Part shown: piece after piece, positions 29,131 to 37,714 of the stretch
How positions within the stretch are numbered: position 1 is the first letter of the stretch
Layout: the number at the start of each line of letters is the position of its first letter
NCBI RefSeq assembly: GCF_003201105.1
Contig: NZ_QICJ01000006.1
Coordinates: 186,001 to 250,000 of the forward strand
Direction: 5' to 3'
Source: Dyella sp. AtDHG13
GTDB taxonomy: Bacteria > Pseudomonadota > Gammaproteobacteria > Xanthomonadales > Rhodanobacteraceae
DNA: 64,000 bases
Translations under genes and position numbers: made by a program
The notes under the pieces: generated by a model
The model's database searches: none
What the model saw: only the letters and a program-made list of their open reading frames with translations
Told to the model about the DNA's origin: nothing

Positions 29131-31170
29131 TTACCAGATCTTCACCTGCTTGTCCGCCGGGCGCACCATGGCGTCGCCCGCCTTGCACTGGAATGCCTGC
29201 GCGAACGCCGGCATGTTCGACGGCGCGCCGATGGCGCGGAACTGCGCCGGCGCGTGCGGATCGGTGTTGAGCAGGGTGAGCTGGGCTTCGGGGCGGATGC
29301 TGCCGCGCCACACGCGGCCCCAGTTGAGGAAGAAGCGCTGATCCTGCGTGTAGCCGTCGATCTTCTTCTTTGCCTCGGCCGGGTTGCGGGCCAGCGCCAT
29401 CTGCAGTGCGTCGTAGGCGGCGTTGAGGCCGCCGAGGTCGCCGATGTTCTCGCCCATGGTCAGCTTGCCGTTGACGAACTTGCCCGGCAGCGCCTCGTAG
29501 TGGTTGAACTGGTCGGCGAGCAGGTCGGTGCGCGCTTCGAAGGCCTTGCGGTCTTCGTCGGTCCACCAGTTCACGTTGTTGCCCTGAGCGTCGAACTTGC
29601 TGCCCTGGTCGTCGTAGCCGTGGCCCATTTCGTGCCCGATCACCGCGCCGATGCCGCCATAGTTCAGCGCGTCATCCGCCTTGGCGTCGAAGAACGGCCG
29701 CTGCAGGATGGCGGCGGGGAACACGATCTCGTTCTTCAGCGAGTTGTAGTACGCGTTGACCGTCTGCGGCGTCATGCCCCATTCGGTGCGATCCACCGGC
29801 TTGCCGATCTTGCCCACCATGTAGGCGTAGTTGAACTGGTCGGCGGCCTGCACGTTGTCGAAGTAGCTGTTGGTGGACTTGATGGTGAGGCCGGTCCAGT
29901 CGCGCCACTTGTCCGGATAGCCGATCTTGGGGGTGAACGTGGCCCACTTCTCCAGCGCCTTCTTCTTGGTGGCGTCGCTCATCCACGGCAGGTTCTCGAT
30001 GCGCGACTTGTAGGCGGCGCGTAGGTCGTTCACCAGCGCCAGCGCGCGCGTCTTGGATTCGGGTGAGAAGGCCTTGGCGACATAGAGCTGGCCCAGCGCC
30101 ATGCCCATGCCTTCCTCGACGCTGCCCAGCGTGCGCTCCCAGCGTGGCTTCATTTCCTTCTGGCCGTTGAGCGTCTGCGCGTTGAAGGTGAAGTCTTCCT
30201 CTTGGAACGGCTTGGACAGGTACGGCGATGCCGCGTCGACGGCGTGGAAGCGCAGGTATGCCTGCCAGTCGCTGGCCGGCACGTCGGTGAGCATCTTGTC
30301 GAACTCGGCGAAGAACTTCGGCTGCGAGAGCGAGAAGCCGTCCTTCACGTCCGCACCCTGCGCCTTGAAGAACGCCGCCCATTCGAAGTTCGGCGTCACC
30401 TTGTCGGCATCGGTGATGCTGACGTAGTGGTAGCGGTTCTCCGGCTGGCGCAGTTCGGTGGGCACCAGCGAGGCGGAGGCGAGGCGGGTTTCCATCGCCA
30501 TCACGGTCTTGGCCTGCTGCTGCGCATCCGCTTCGCTCACGCCAACCAGCTGGAGCGTGCGGGCGATATGGGCCACATAGGCGGCGCGGATTTTTTCGAA
30601 GTCCGGCTTGCTGTAGTAATCCGCCGTCGGCAGGCCCAGGCCGCCCTGGTTGGCGTAGGCGATCTGCCGGGTGGAATCCTTGAAGTCGGCGTTGCCGTAG
30701 AAACGGAACGCGACGGGGTGCCCCTTGGCATAGCTCTCGGTGATGTAGGCGACGACATCCCTGGTGTTCTTCAGGCCGTCGATGCGTGCCAGCTCCGGCT
30801 TGATCGGATCGAAGCCGGCCTTGTCGATGGCCGCCTCGTCCATGCCGGAGGCGTAGAAGTAGCCGATCTTCTGTTCGATGGAGCCGGGCGCCGCCTTGGC
30901 GGCGTTGGCGGCCGCCGCGTCCACGATGCCGTGCTGCACGTTCAGGCTGTCCTTGCGCAGCGCGTCGAACGAACCCCAGCGCGTGCGGTCGGCGGGAATG
31001 GGGTTGGCGGCGAGCCACTTCGCATTGACGAAGCCGTTGAAGTCGTTGCAGACGTTCTTGCTCGTATCCAGCTCCTTGATGTCGAAGGAGCCGGAGGGCG
31101 CGGCCAGCGCGGCGGTGCACAAGCCCATGCCCACGGCCAGCGCGAGCGGTTTCATAATGCGGTTCTTCAT
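29131..31170 (-). CDS. M13-family (neprilysin-like) zinc metallopeptidase, exported
   Basis: 679 residues from the ATG at 31170, preceded by GGGAGA. Seen: signal peptide (LALAVGMGLCTAALAAP), N-terminal M13 domain starting around FDIKELDTSKNVCNDF, zinc motif VIGHEMGHGYDDQGS (HExxH at His 513, His 517), third ligand Glu in GENIGDLGGL (about 574) and C-terminal VKIW typical of M13. Conserved NAYYN substrate motif (VNAYYNSLKNEIVFPAAIL) is also present. Probably a periplasmic or outer-membrane-side endopeptidase/oligopeptidase. Shared intergenic region with the divergent GNAT gene. Confidence 0.96.
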   Translation of the reverse strand: MKNRIMKPLALAVGMGLCTAALAAPSGSFDIKELDTSKNVCNDFNGFVNAKWLAANPIPADRTRWGSFDALRKDSLNVQHGIVDAAAANAAKAAPGSIEQKIGYFYASGMDEAAIDKAGFDPIKPELARIDGLKNTRDVVAYITESYAKGHPVAFRFYGNADFKDSTRQIAYANQGGLGLPTADYYSKPDFEKIRAAYVAHIARTLQLVGVSEADAQQQAKTVMAMETRLASASLVPTELRQPENRYHYVSITDADKVTPNFEWAAFFKAQGADVKDGFSLSQPKFFAEFDKMLTDVPASDWQAYLRFHAVDAASPYLSKPFQEEDFTFNAQTLNGQKEMKPRWERTLGSVEEGMGMALGQLYVAKAFSPESKTRALALVNDLRAAYKSRIENLPWMSDATKKKALEKWATFTPKIGYPDKWRDWTGLTIKSTNSYFDNVQAADQFNYAYMVGKIGKPVDRTEWGMTPQTVNAYYNSLKNEIVFPAAILQRPFFDAKADDALNYGGIGAVIGHEMGHGYDDQGSKFDAQGNNVNWWTDEDRKAFEARTDLLADQFNHYEALPGKFVNGKLTMGENIGDLGGLNAAYDALQMALARNPAEAKKKIDGYTQDQRFFLNWGRVWRGSIRPEAQLTLLNTDPHAPAQFRAIGAPSNMPAFAQAFQCKAGDAMVRPADKQVKIW

Positions 31171-31320
31171 GGAATCTCCCAAAAGGGATGCGCCGCGCGC
31201 ACCCAGTCGTCTACACAGGGCACGCGGCCCCAGGCTCAGGCTAGGGAGCGGCGTCAGTCTGCCGACAGTGTCGAAGGTCATTGTGCGGCGCGACGAAGGG
31301 TGGAGCGGTATCATGGCCCG

Positions 31321-31869
31321 ATGTCCACACCGTCTTCTCTCCTTTATCGGGCCGCGAACGCCGCCGACGTGCCCGCCATCGTCGCCCTGGTCGAGTCGGC
31401 CTATCGCGGTGAATCCGGCCTGCGCGGCTGGACCACCGAAACCCATCTGCTGGACGGACAACGCACCGACGCCGAGAGCGTGTCGGAACTGATCGCGCGC
31501 GCGGACAGCCTCGTGCTGCTGGCCGAGCGCGACGGCATGCTGCTGGCCTGCTGCCATATCGAGCGACAGCACGGCAACGGCTATTTCGGCATGTTCGCCG
31601 TCGATCCGGAACGGCAGATGGGCGGCCTGGGCCGCGCCTTGCTCGCCGAGGCCGAGCGTGTGGCGCGCGAGTCGTGGCGGGTGCCGGCGATGCGCATGAC
31701 CGTGATCGAGCAGCGCGCCGACCTGATCGCCTGGTACGAACGCCGGGGCTACGCGCTCACCGGCGAAACGGGCGCCTTCCCGTATGGAGAGCCACGCTTC
31801 GGCATCCCGCGTCGCGACGACCTGCGCTTCGTCTACCTGAGCAAGTCGCTGGTGGAGGTGGCCGCATGA
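31321..31869 (+). CDS. GNAT-family N-acetyltransferase
   Basis: 182 residues. Seen: GNAT fold with VPAIVALVESAY (alpha-1), strand ACCHIERQHGNGYFGMFAVDP, acetyl-CoA pyrophosphate loop RQMGGLGRALLAEAERVARE (motif A variant Q/R-x-x-G-x-G), and VIEQRADLIAWYERRGYALTG (motif B). Substrate unknown. Its stop overlaps the Rieske ferredoxin start (ATGA at 31866). Confidence 0.9.
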   Translation: MSTPSSLLYRAANAADVPAIVALVESAYRGESGLRGWTTETHLLDGQRTDAESVSELIARADSLVLLAERDGMLLACCHIERQHGNGYFGMFAVDPERQMGGLGRALLAEAERVARESWRVPAMRMTVIEQRADLIAWYERRGYALTGETGAFPYGEPRFGIPRRDDLRFVYLSKSLVEVAA

Positions 31870-32186
31870 ACCTCGCCGACTGGATCTTCGTGGGCACGCG
31901 CAGCGAACTGTTGCCGGGCGAGTTCAAGGTCGTATGGGATGGCGACACCGCTATCGCCGTCTACAACATCGACGGCGACCTCTATGCCATCGAGGACGTA
32001 TGCAGCCATGACGGCGGCGAACTGGCTGGCGGCGAGGTGCATGGCTTCGAAGTGGAATGTCCGCGCCACGGCGCGCGCTTCGACGTGCGCACAGGTGCGG
32101 TGACCTGCCCCCCGGCCTACGAACCCATCGCCAGCTTCCCCGTGCACGAAGTGGACGGCCAGATCTGGACCCGCGACGACCGTTAG
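31866..32186 (+). CDS. Rieske-type [2Fe-2S] ferredoxin (non-heme iron oxygenase ferredoxin subunit-like)
   Basis: 106 residues. Small soluble electron carrier. Seen: cluster ligands Cys 46 - His 48 (VCSHDGGELAGG) and Cys 65 - His 68 (VECPRHGARFDVRTG), then CPPAYEPIASFPVHEVDG as in NirD/oxygenase ferredoxins. Proteins of this kind are often found next to or in SUF clusters in Xanthomonadales, and here the suf genes lie about 4.7 kb upstream. Overlaps the GNAT gene by 4 bases. Its TAG stop is the first bases of the long inverted repeat. Confidence 0.94.
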   Translation: MNLADWIFVGTRSELLPGEFKVVWDGDTAIAVYNIDGDLYAIEDVCSHDGGELAGGEVHGFEVECPRHGARFDVRTGAVTCPPAYEPIASFPVHEVDGQIWTRDDR

Positions 32187-32400
32187 AGCGGGAAGTGAGT
32201 GAAGAGGAGTGAGAAGTGAGAGAAGAGCCAAGCTCTCGTTTCTCGCGCCTTGTCACTCATTCCTGGTTTTAAACCAAGCATGTCGCCGCCGGCCAGCACG
32301 TCGCTGTCATGACTGAAGGCGTCCTCGATGACAAAGCAAGAGTGAGAAACGAGAGTGCGGCTCTCTCACTTCTCACTCCTCTTCACTCACTCCTGCTCTA
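32184..32400. repeat. Long inverted repeat (family C copy 1) with stop codons at both tips
   Basis: Left arm 32184-32244 begins TAGAGC and carries GAGTGAAGAGGAGTGAGAAG; the right arm 32344-32400 is its reverse complement with small differences and ends GCTCTA. The inner part (32245-32343) is 99 bases. The left tip TAG is the Rieske stop codon and the right tip CTA is the MipA/OmpV stop codon (TAG on the minus strand), so the element exactly fills the gap between convergent genes. A related element is at 45576. It could act as a bidirectional terminator. Confidence 0.88.
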
Positions 32401-33195
32401 AAGCCTGTAGACGAACGCCAGTGTCGTCGTGAGCTGGTCGCGCGATCCGTAGCTGCGCACCAGCGGGCTCTCAGCGGCCTCGCCGAGCAGGCGCGTGTAA
32501 TTGATGGCGAACGCGAAACCCGTGTGGAGGCTGGTGGGCATGTAGGCGTCGTATTCGAACGCGATCTGCTGGCTGCCCGAGCTGGGCGACCATGGCGCGA
32601 TGTCGAGCTTGGCCGCCTGCTCCGGCGTGACGCCGAAGAAGCGGCGCATGGCGGGGCCGTTCATGGCCTGCCACTGCAGCTGCAGGCTATGGTTGAGATA
32701 GCCGATCGCCGGCAGGTCGTAGTCGGCGTACAGGTTAAGGTAGGCGCCCGCGCCCTGCGTGTCGTGGCTGAGCTCGGTGCCCACGTTGAGCTGTGCCGTG
32801 GCCTGGTATTCCAGATAGCCGCCGCCGTTGATGCGCGGGCCGAGCGAGTGGATCACTCCGCCGAGTTTCGAGCCAAGCTCCTCGCGATCGCGGCCCCACA
32901 TGTAGTTGCCGTAGATGCCGCCGCGCCACTGGTCGCCGTGGATCAGGTCGACGGTCAGTCCGTCGAGCGTCGACAGGGTGATGTGCCAGGGCAGCTCGGC
33001 CTGGATATAGGGAATGGCCTGATTGCGATGATCCTTCGATCCCAGCCAGGCCGGCATGCGTTGCATGCCCACGCCGAACAGGTCATTCGGGCCGTCGGTC
33101 GGGTTGTCCGCCAGGGCGGCCGTCGATGCCGACATCGTCAGTGCGAAGCCCGCAGCGTGGATCAACGTTGCGGGCAGGGAACGACGACGATACAT
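32398..33195 (-). CDS. MipA/OmpV-family outer membrane protein
   Basis: 265 residues. Seen: signal peptide (AGFALTMSASTAALAD), then the MipA/OmpV pattern with LGSKDHRNQAIPYIQAELPWHIT, the GLTVDLIHGDQWRGGIYGNY strand, alternating hydrophobic beta-strands and a C-terminal LAFVYRL. Family members are outer-membrane proteins whose roles range from MltA-interaction to antimicrobial-peptide sensing. Here it is the last gene of the exporter operon, 9 bases after the adaptor gene, so a link to the tripartite exporter is plausible. The stop lies inside the inverted repeat. Confidence 0.88.
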   Translation of the reverse strand: MYRRRSLPATLIHAAGFALTMSASTAALADNPTDGPNDLFGVGMQRMPAWLGSKDHRNQAIPYIQAELPWHITLSTLDGLTVDLIHGDQWRGGIYGNYMWGRDREELGSKLGGVIHSLGPRINGGGYLEYQATAQLNVGTELSHDTQGAGAYLNLYADYDLPAIGYLNHSLQLQWQAMNGPAMRRFFGVTPEQAAKLDIAPWSPSSGSQQIAFEYDAYMPTSLHTGFAFAINYTRLLGEAAESPLVRSYGSRDQLTTTLAFVYRL

Positions 33196-33204
33196 GCGTG
33201 TGGC

Positions 33205-34146
33205 TCAGGCGCCGGGCTTGGCCGGCGCGGCAGCCGCCTTGTCGCCGAACTGCACGATCACGCGCTGGCCGATGCGCAACGACGGCGGCGGCGGTTCGTC
33301 GAATGCCAGCACGCATTCGACGGTGCGCGTGTTGGCGCGGATCAGCGGATCTTCCTCCAGCGCACTGGGCCCGAACACCGCCCCGATGCGCTGCACGTGC
33401 GCGCGTAGCGGCGGCACGCCGCTGCCGCTGTCGTCGATCACCTGCGCCTGCATGCCGTCGTGCACGGCGCTGACGAAGGATTCGTTGAGCTCGGCGCGCA
33501 CCAGGCGGGCGCCTTCCGGTAGCAGCACGAAGGCAGCGCCGCCCTGTGGCGATACCGCGGCGCCGGGCTGGATGTTGCGTTCCACGATCTGCGCGTCGAC
33601 GGGCGCGACCAGGCTGCGCTGCGCCAGTTCGTAACGCGCGGCTTCCAGCTTCTGTTCGCCCATGGCCTCGGCGGCACGCGCGTTGTCGAGCTCGCCCTGC
33701 AGCTGGGTGGCGGCGTCCCGCGCATCGTCGGCGCTCTGGCCGTCACCGGCGCCGGCGGTCGCGGCGGCCTGCAGGCGGGTGGCGCGTTGCTGCGCGGCCT
33801 TCAGGCGCGCTTCCAGCAGATTGCCCTGGGCCTTCGACTGCTTCAGCTCCGCCTCGGCGGCGCTGACCGCCAGTTGCGCGGGCTTGGTGTCGAGCACGGC
33901 CAGCACCTGGCCTTTGCGCACGTGGTCGCCTTCGCGCACCTTGATGTCGGCCACCACGCCGTCGCGCGGCATGCTCAGCTTGAGCAGGCCGCCTTCGATG
34001 TCGATGCGGCCACGCGCCACCGCCACGTAAGAAGCCGCGGGCGCGGCCTGCGCGTTGGGCTTGCCACTGTCGTCATGCGAGCAGCCGACGAGTACCGGCG
34101 CAGCGAGGGCCATCACAAGGAAGGAAAGAGGCAAACGCAGGGTCAT
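33205..34146 (-). CDS. HlyD/MacA-type periplasmic adaptor subunit (lipoprotein)
   Basis: 313 residues. Seen: lipobox VLVGC (Cys 22), N-terminal biotinyl-lipoyl half (LSMPRDGVVADIKVREGDHVRKGQVLAVLD), a coiled-coil helical hairpin (residues about 90-170), returning lipoyl strand (RSLVAPVDAQIVERNIQPGAAVS) and a beta-barrel domain (LVRAELNESFVSAVHDGMQ). Membrane-fusion adaptor linking the ABC part to the outer-membrane channel. Start overlaps the ABC ATPase stop by 4 bases. Mac/DevB-type. Confidence 0.93.
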   Translation of the reverse strand: MTLRLPLSFLVMALAAPVLVGCSHDDSGKPNAQAAPAASYVAVARGRIDIEGGLLKLSMPRDGVVADIKVREGDHVRKGQVLAVLDTKPAQLAVSAAEAELKQSKAQGNLLEARLKAAQQRATRLQAAATAGAGDGQSADDARDAATQLQGELDNARAAEAMGEQKLEAARYELAQRSLVAPVDAQIVERNIQPGAAVSPQGGAAFVLLPEGARLVRAELNESFVSAVHDGMQAQVIDDSGSGVPPLRAHVQRIGAVFGPSALEEDPLIRANTRTVECVLAFDEPPPPSLRIGQRVIVQFGDKAAAAPAKPGA

Positions 34147-34907
34147 GCAGAAGGTTCCTCGTGGCCCGAGGCCGGCATTGGCGTCGGGGAGGGCACACGG
34201 TCGCTAAGGATACGGCCATCCTCCATGGCGAGCACGCGGTCGGCGTGTCCCACCAGTCGTGGATCATGGCTGACGCAGAGCACCGTGGTGCCGTGCGTGC
34301 GGGCAATGCGATGGAGTATGTCGATGATGATCTGGCCGTTGGCCGCGTCGAGCGCGCTGGTGGGCTCGTCGGCGAACAGCAGGTCCGGCTCTTTCGCCAG
34401 CGCGCGGGCGATGGCGACGCGCTGCTTTTCGCCGCCGGACAGTTCGGATGGGCGCAGCCCCATGCGCGGCCCCAGGCCCACTTCCTCCAGCGAGGCCATG
34501 GCGCGGCGGCGCGCCTCGCCGGGAGACAGGCCCAGGTAGCTCAAGGGCAGCTCCACCTGTTCCAGCGCGTTGAGCGCGGGGAAGAGGTTGAAGCCCTGGA
34601 ACACGAAGCCGGTGTGGTGCAGGCGGAAACGTTCGAGCGCGCGCGCGTCGAGTTGTTCCAGGTCCTGGCCGAGCGCCATGACCTGGCCGCCGTCCGGACG
34701 CTGCAAGCCGCTGAGGATCGCCAGCAGCGTGCTCTTGCCGCAGCCGGACGGGCCGGAGATGAGCGTGAGCTCGCCCGCGCGCACGTCCAGCGTCAGGTCG
34801 TGCAGCACCGTGCTGCGGATGTCGCCCGAGGTGAACGCCTTGCTGACGCTGCGCGCCTGCAGCGAGACCGCGGGCCTGGATGGGGAGACGTGAGAGGCCG
34901 TGTTCAT
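34143..34907 (-). CDS. ABC transporter ATP-binding protein (MacB/LolD-type)
   Basis: 254 residues. Seen: Walker A GPSGCGKST, Q-loop FVFQGFNLFPALNALEQVELP (LolD/DevA style), signature LSGGEKQRVAIARAL, Walker B LLFADEPTSALD and H-loop VSHDPR. Energises the permease encoded just upstream. Three-base gap after the permease stop, 4-base overlap with the adaptor gene; clearly one operon. Similar systems export lipids, glycolipids, peptides or antibiotics. Confidence 0.95.
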   Translation of the reverse strand: MNTASHVSPSRPAVSLQARSVSKAFTSGDIRSTVLHDLTLDVRAGELTLISGPSGCGKSTLLAILSGLQRPDGGQVMALGQDLEQLDARALERFRLHHTGFVFQGFNLFPALNALEQVELPLSYLGLSPGEARRRAMASLEEVGLGPRMGLRPSELSGGEKQRVAIARALAKEPDLLFADEPTSALDAANGQIIIDILHRIARTHGTTVLCVSHDPRLVGHADRVLAMEDGRILSDRVPSPTPMPASGHEEPSA

Positions 34908-34910
34908 TGC

Positions 34911-36044
34911 TTACCTCAACAACGTGGCCGGGTCGGCGCGGCGCAGGCTGCGCATGGCGGCCAGGCCGGACACGATCGCCAAACCCATGCACAGCGACAG
35001 GCAGGCCACCGTGGCCCAAGGGCCCAGCGCCACCGGCACGCTGCGGCTGCGCGCGAGCGCCAGCGCGAGCACGCCCAGCACGGCGCTGCCCAGCAGGCCC
35101 AGCGCGCCTACCCAGAACGCCTGCTCCATCACCACCTTGCGCAGGTCGCCCACGCCCACACCCAGCGCGTTGAGCGTGGCGTACTCGCGGATCGAGCCGA
35201 TCACCGCGGCGATCAGGGTCTGGCTGGTGATCACCACGCCCACCAGGAACACGATGCCGGCCAGGAACAGCACGCCGGCGCCGGCGCCAGTGTCGAAGAT
35301 CCAGTAGAGCTGCGAGCGGCGGGCGAAATCCTTGGCGGTCCACACGTCGTAGTTGCCGAAGGCGGTGTTGCCGCGCAGGCGTGCGGCGACCTCCTTGGCT
35401 TCCGCCGGGTTGCGCAGCTTGGCCACGAAGTACGTCATGCGGCTGCTGTTGGACGGGTCGGTGTCCAGCGTCGCCGCCGTGGCCAGCGACGCCACCACGT
35501 TGACGCCGCCGAGTGCGCGCAGGCCGCTGCTCACGCCCACCACGCGCACGTGATGGCCGTTGATCACGGCGCTGTCGCCGACGCCGACGCCCAGGTTGTC
35601 CAGGTCCGCGCGATCGACGATGACGGCATCGGGCTCGTTGAGCCGCGCGCGCAGCGCCACGGGCAGGGCATGCGCGAACATCAGGCCGTCCGGCCGCGCG
35701 TTGATGCCGGATACGAACACGGATACGCCGCCGGTGTCGTTGGGACCGCGCCAGTCGGCATCCACCCAGTGGAACGGTTCCACGGCGGTCACGGCCGGGT
35801 CCATGCGCAGGCGCATTTCCACGCCGGCGTCGATGGATCGCCCGAGGTTGACGCTCTGCGTGCCGGGATAGCCCGCCCACAGGTCGGCCGACGAACCGGT
35901 GATGTACACGGCGGCGCTGCCGAAGATGCCGAGCACCAGGGCCACCTGCAGCAGCTGCAGCAGGCCGGCGAAACCCACCGCGACCACGGCGGGGAGGAAG
36001 CGGCGCCACTCGTAGATAAGGGTCTTGCGTGCCAGCGCGACCAT
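34911..36044 (-). CDS. FtsX-like ABC permease (DevC/MacB-C type)
   Basis: 377 residues. Seen: N-terminal membrane helix (FLPAVVAVGFAGLLQLLQVALVLGIFG region), a large periplasmic MacB_PCD-like domain (residues about 45-235), then three helices in the FtsX domain (VLFLAGIVFLVGVVITSQTLIAAV, QAFWVGALGLLGSAVLGVLALAL and the last one ending ADPATLLR). Shares 1 base with the outer-membrane channel stop. Together with the ATPase and adaptor it forms a MacAB- or DevBCA-like exporter; here the permease lacks a fused ATPase, as in DevBCA. Confidence 0.92.
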   Translation of the reverse strand: MVALARKTLIYEWRRFLPAVVAVGFAGLLQLLQVALVLGIFGSAAVYITGSSADLWAGYPGTQSVNLGRSIDAGVEMRLRMDPAVTAVEPFHWVDADWRGPNDTGGVSVFVSGINARPDGLMFAHALPVALRARLNEPDAVIVDRADLDNLGVGVGDSAVINGHHVRVVGVSSGLRALGGVNVVASLATAATLDTDPSNSSRMTYFVAKLRNPAEAKEVAARLRGNTAFGNYDVWTAKDFARRSQLYWIFDTGAGAGVLFLAGIVFLVGVVITSQTLIAAVIGSIREYATLNALGVGVGDLRKVVMEQAFWVGALGLLGSAVLGVLALALARSRSVPVALGPWATVACLSLCMGLAIVSGLAAMRSLRRADPATLLR

Positions 36045-37480
36045 CAGTCCGTGCTCCCCGTGCCCGGCGCCTTCGGTGCCGGCACCGGAGGGTTGGGCAT
36101 GGGCGCGCCGCCGAGTGCCTTGTAGAGCGACACGTAGGCGAGGTCGCGCGCGGCGATCGCGCTGGTCAGCTCCAGCTGCGCGCGCTGGTTCTCGATCAGG
36201 CCGTCCTGCACGTCGAGGTGGCTGCCGAGGTTGAGCTCCGCGCGCTTGCGCAGTGCGGCCATGCTGCTATCCAGCGCCGCGACGGCGCGCTGCGAGGCGT
36301 CTTCGCGCATGCGCAGCTGTTCCAGGTCGCCCATGGCGGTTTCCGCTTCGGCGACGCCTTGCAGCACGGCTTGCCGATACGCGTACACGGCGGCCTTCAG
36401 CTCGTGATCCTTCACGTGCGCGGCAGCCACGCGCTGGCCCCAGTCGAACAGCGGCACATCGATGATCGGGCCAAAGGAAGAGATGGCCTCGCCGGTGTGC
36501 ACGCGATAGTTGGACAGGATGTTCGTCGACCACTGCAGCGATGCGCCCAGGCCAATATGCGGCCAGATGTCCGCGCGGCTCACGCCCAGCTCGCCGGCGG
36601 CACGTAGCACGTCGGCTTCCGCGGTGGCGATTTCCGGTCGGGTGCGCAGCATGTCAGCGGGCGCGGTGGTGAGTTGCCATTCACCCAGGCGCGGCTGCGG
36701 GCCGGGTGTCAGCCATTCCGGATCCGGTTCGGGTTGCCCGAGCAGCACGGCCAGCTGTTGTGCGCTGGCGATGATGGTCTGCTGCGGCTCGGCCAGCGCG
36801 GCCTCGGCACGGGCCAGCTCAGCCTGGGCCTTGGCCACCTCGACCGGCGGCGCCAGCTTCAGTTGCTCGCGCACCTGCACCAGCCGCAGCTTCTCCTGCA
36901 GCGCATCGCGGATACCGCCCAGCAGACGCGCCTGTTCCTGGGCGGAGCGCAGCTCGATCCAGCGGCGGCTGACTTCGGCCACCAGCGACACGCGGGCACC
37001 GCGCAGGGCGGCGCTCGCGCTGTTCTCCTGTCCCTGGGACGCACGCTTGGCGCTTTGCCAGGCGCCGAACAGCGGCAGCTCCCACACGGCGTCGAAACCG
37101 ACCACGAAATACGACGCGGTGGTATCCGGGTCGATCACATCGTTGGTGCGGCCGTGCAGCGAGGGCAGGTAGCCATCACGCGAATGATGGTTCACCGAGC
37201 GTGCCGCCCGCAGCCGCTCGGCCGCCTGCGCCACGTCGAGGTTGTTCCGCAGGGCGCGATCGATCAGGGCGTCCAGGGTGGGATCGCCCAGCGCCTGCCA
37301 CCAGCCGCGCAGGTCGGCGGAGGGCGGCGTCACGCCGGCCGGCGCATTGCGCCAGGCATCGGGAACCGGTGGCTTGAGCTCGGGCAGCGGGGCGACCGAG
37401 CAACCCGCCAGCACCACGAGGCCGAACGCCAGCAGGTGGCTGGCGAACAGAGGGCGATCCCGGCGAGGCGCAGCTTCCAT
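36044..37480 (-). CDS. Outer membrane efflux channel (TolC/NodT family) lipoprotein
   Basis: 478 residues from the ATG at 37480. Seen: lipobox VLAGC, NodT-type start (LGDPTLDALIDRALRNNLDVAQAAERLRAA), helical repeats (ASAALRGARVSLVAEVSRRWIEL; PQQTIIASAQQLAVLLG), the conserved RTRPEIATAEADVLRAAGELGVSRAD and a second repeat half with ending LAYVSLYKALGG. Outer-membrane tunnel partner of the exporter. First gene of the minus-strand operon (channel, permease, ATPase, adaptor, MipA/OmpV). No strong Shine-Dalgarno is visible; other in-frame starts upstream lack a signal peptide. Confidence 0.94.
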   Translation of the reverse strand: MEAAPRRDRPLFASHLLAFGLVVLAGCSVAPLPELKPPVPDAWRNAPAGVTPPSADLRGWWQALGDPTLDALIDRALRNNLDVAQAAERLRAARSVNHHSRDGYLPSLHGRTNDVIDPDTTASYFVVGFDAVWELPLFGAWQSAKRASQGQENSASAALRGARVSLVAEVSRRWIELRSAQEQARLLGGIRDALQEKLRLVQVREQLKLAPPVEVAKAQAELARAEAALAEPQQTIIASAQQLAVLLGQPEPDPEWLTPGPQPRLGEWQLTTAPADMLRTRPEIATAEADVLRAAGELGVSRADIWPHIGLGASLQWSTNILSNYRVHTGEAISSFGPIIDVPLFDWGQRVAAAHVKDHELKAAVYAYRQAVLQGVAEAETAMGDLEQLRMREDASQRAVAALDSSMAALRKRAELNLGSHLDVQDGLIENQRAQLELTSAIAARDLAYVSLYKALGGAPMPNPPVPAPKAPGTGSTD

Positions 37481-37714
37481 GTTGGGCAGATCCGGGTTGT
37501 TTCGACGCTGAAACACGAAATTCCTGGGGTTTCGGACTACGTTGAAAACGGTGAACAGCAGAGGATACCGGACCTTGCCTACAACTGGCTTATGGAACTG
37601 CCTCAAGTCAGGTATCAGGAGAAGACGTTTACGCAGCTTCTTTCGGAAAGAAAGGGGGCCGAAAGGGGGTGAAACCTATTGTGTCACCATCCTGCAAGAG
37701 TGGAGCTGCACCTA

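Noticed and set aside
32184-32400. Inverted repeat considered as an insertion sequence with terminal inverted repeats
   Set aside because: Internal part is only 99 bases and has no transposase or target duplication; at most a MITE-like or REP-like element.
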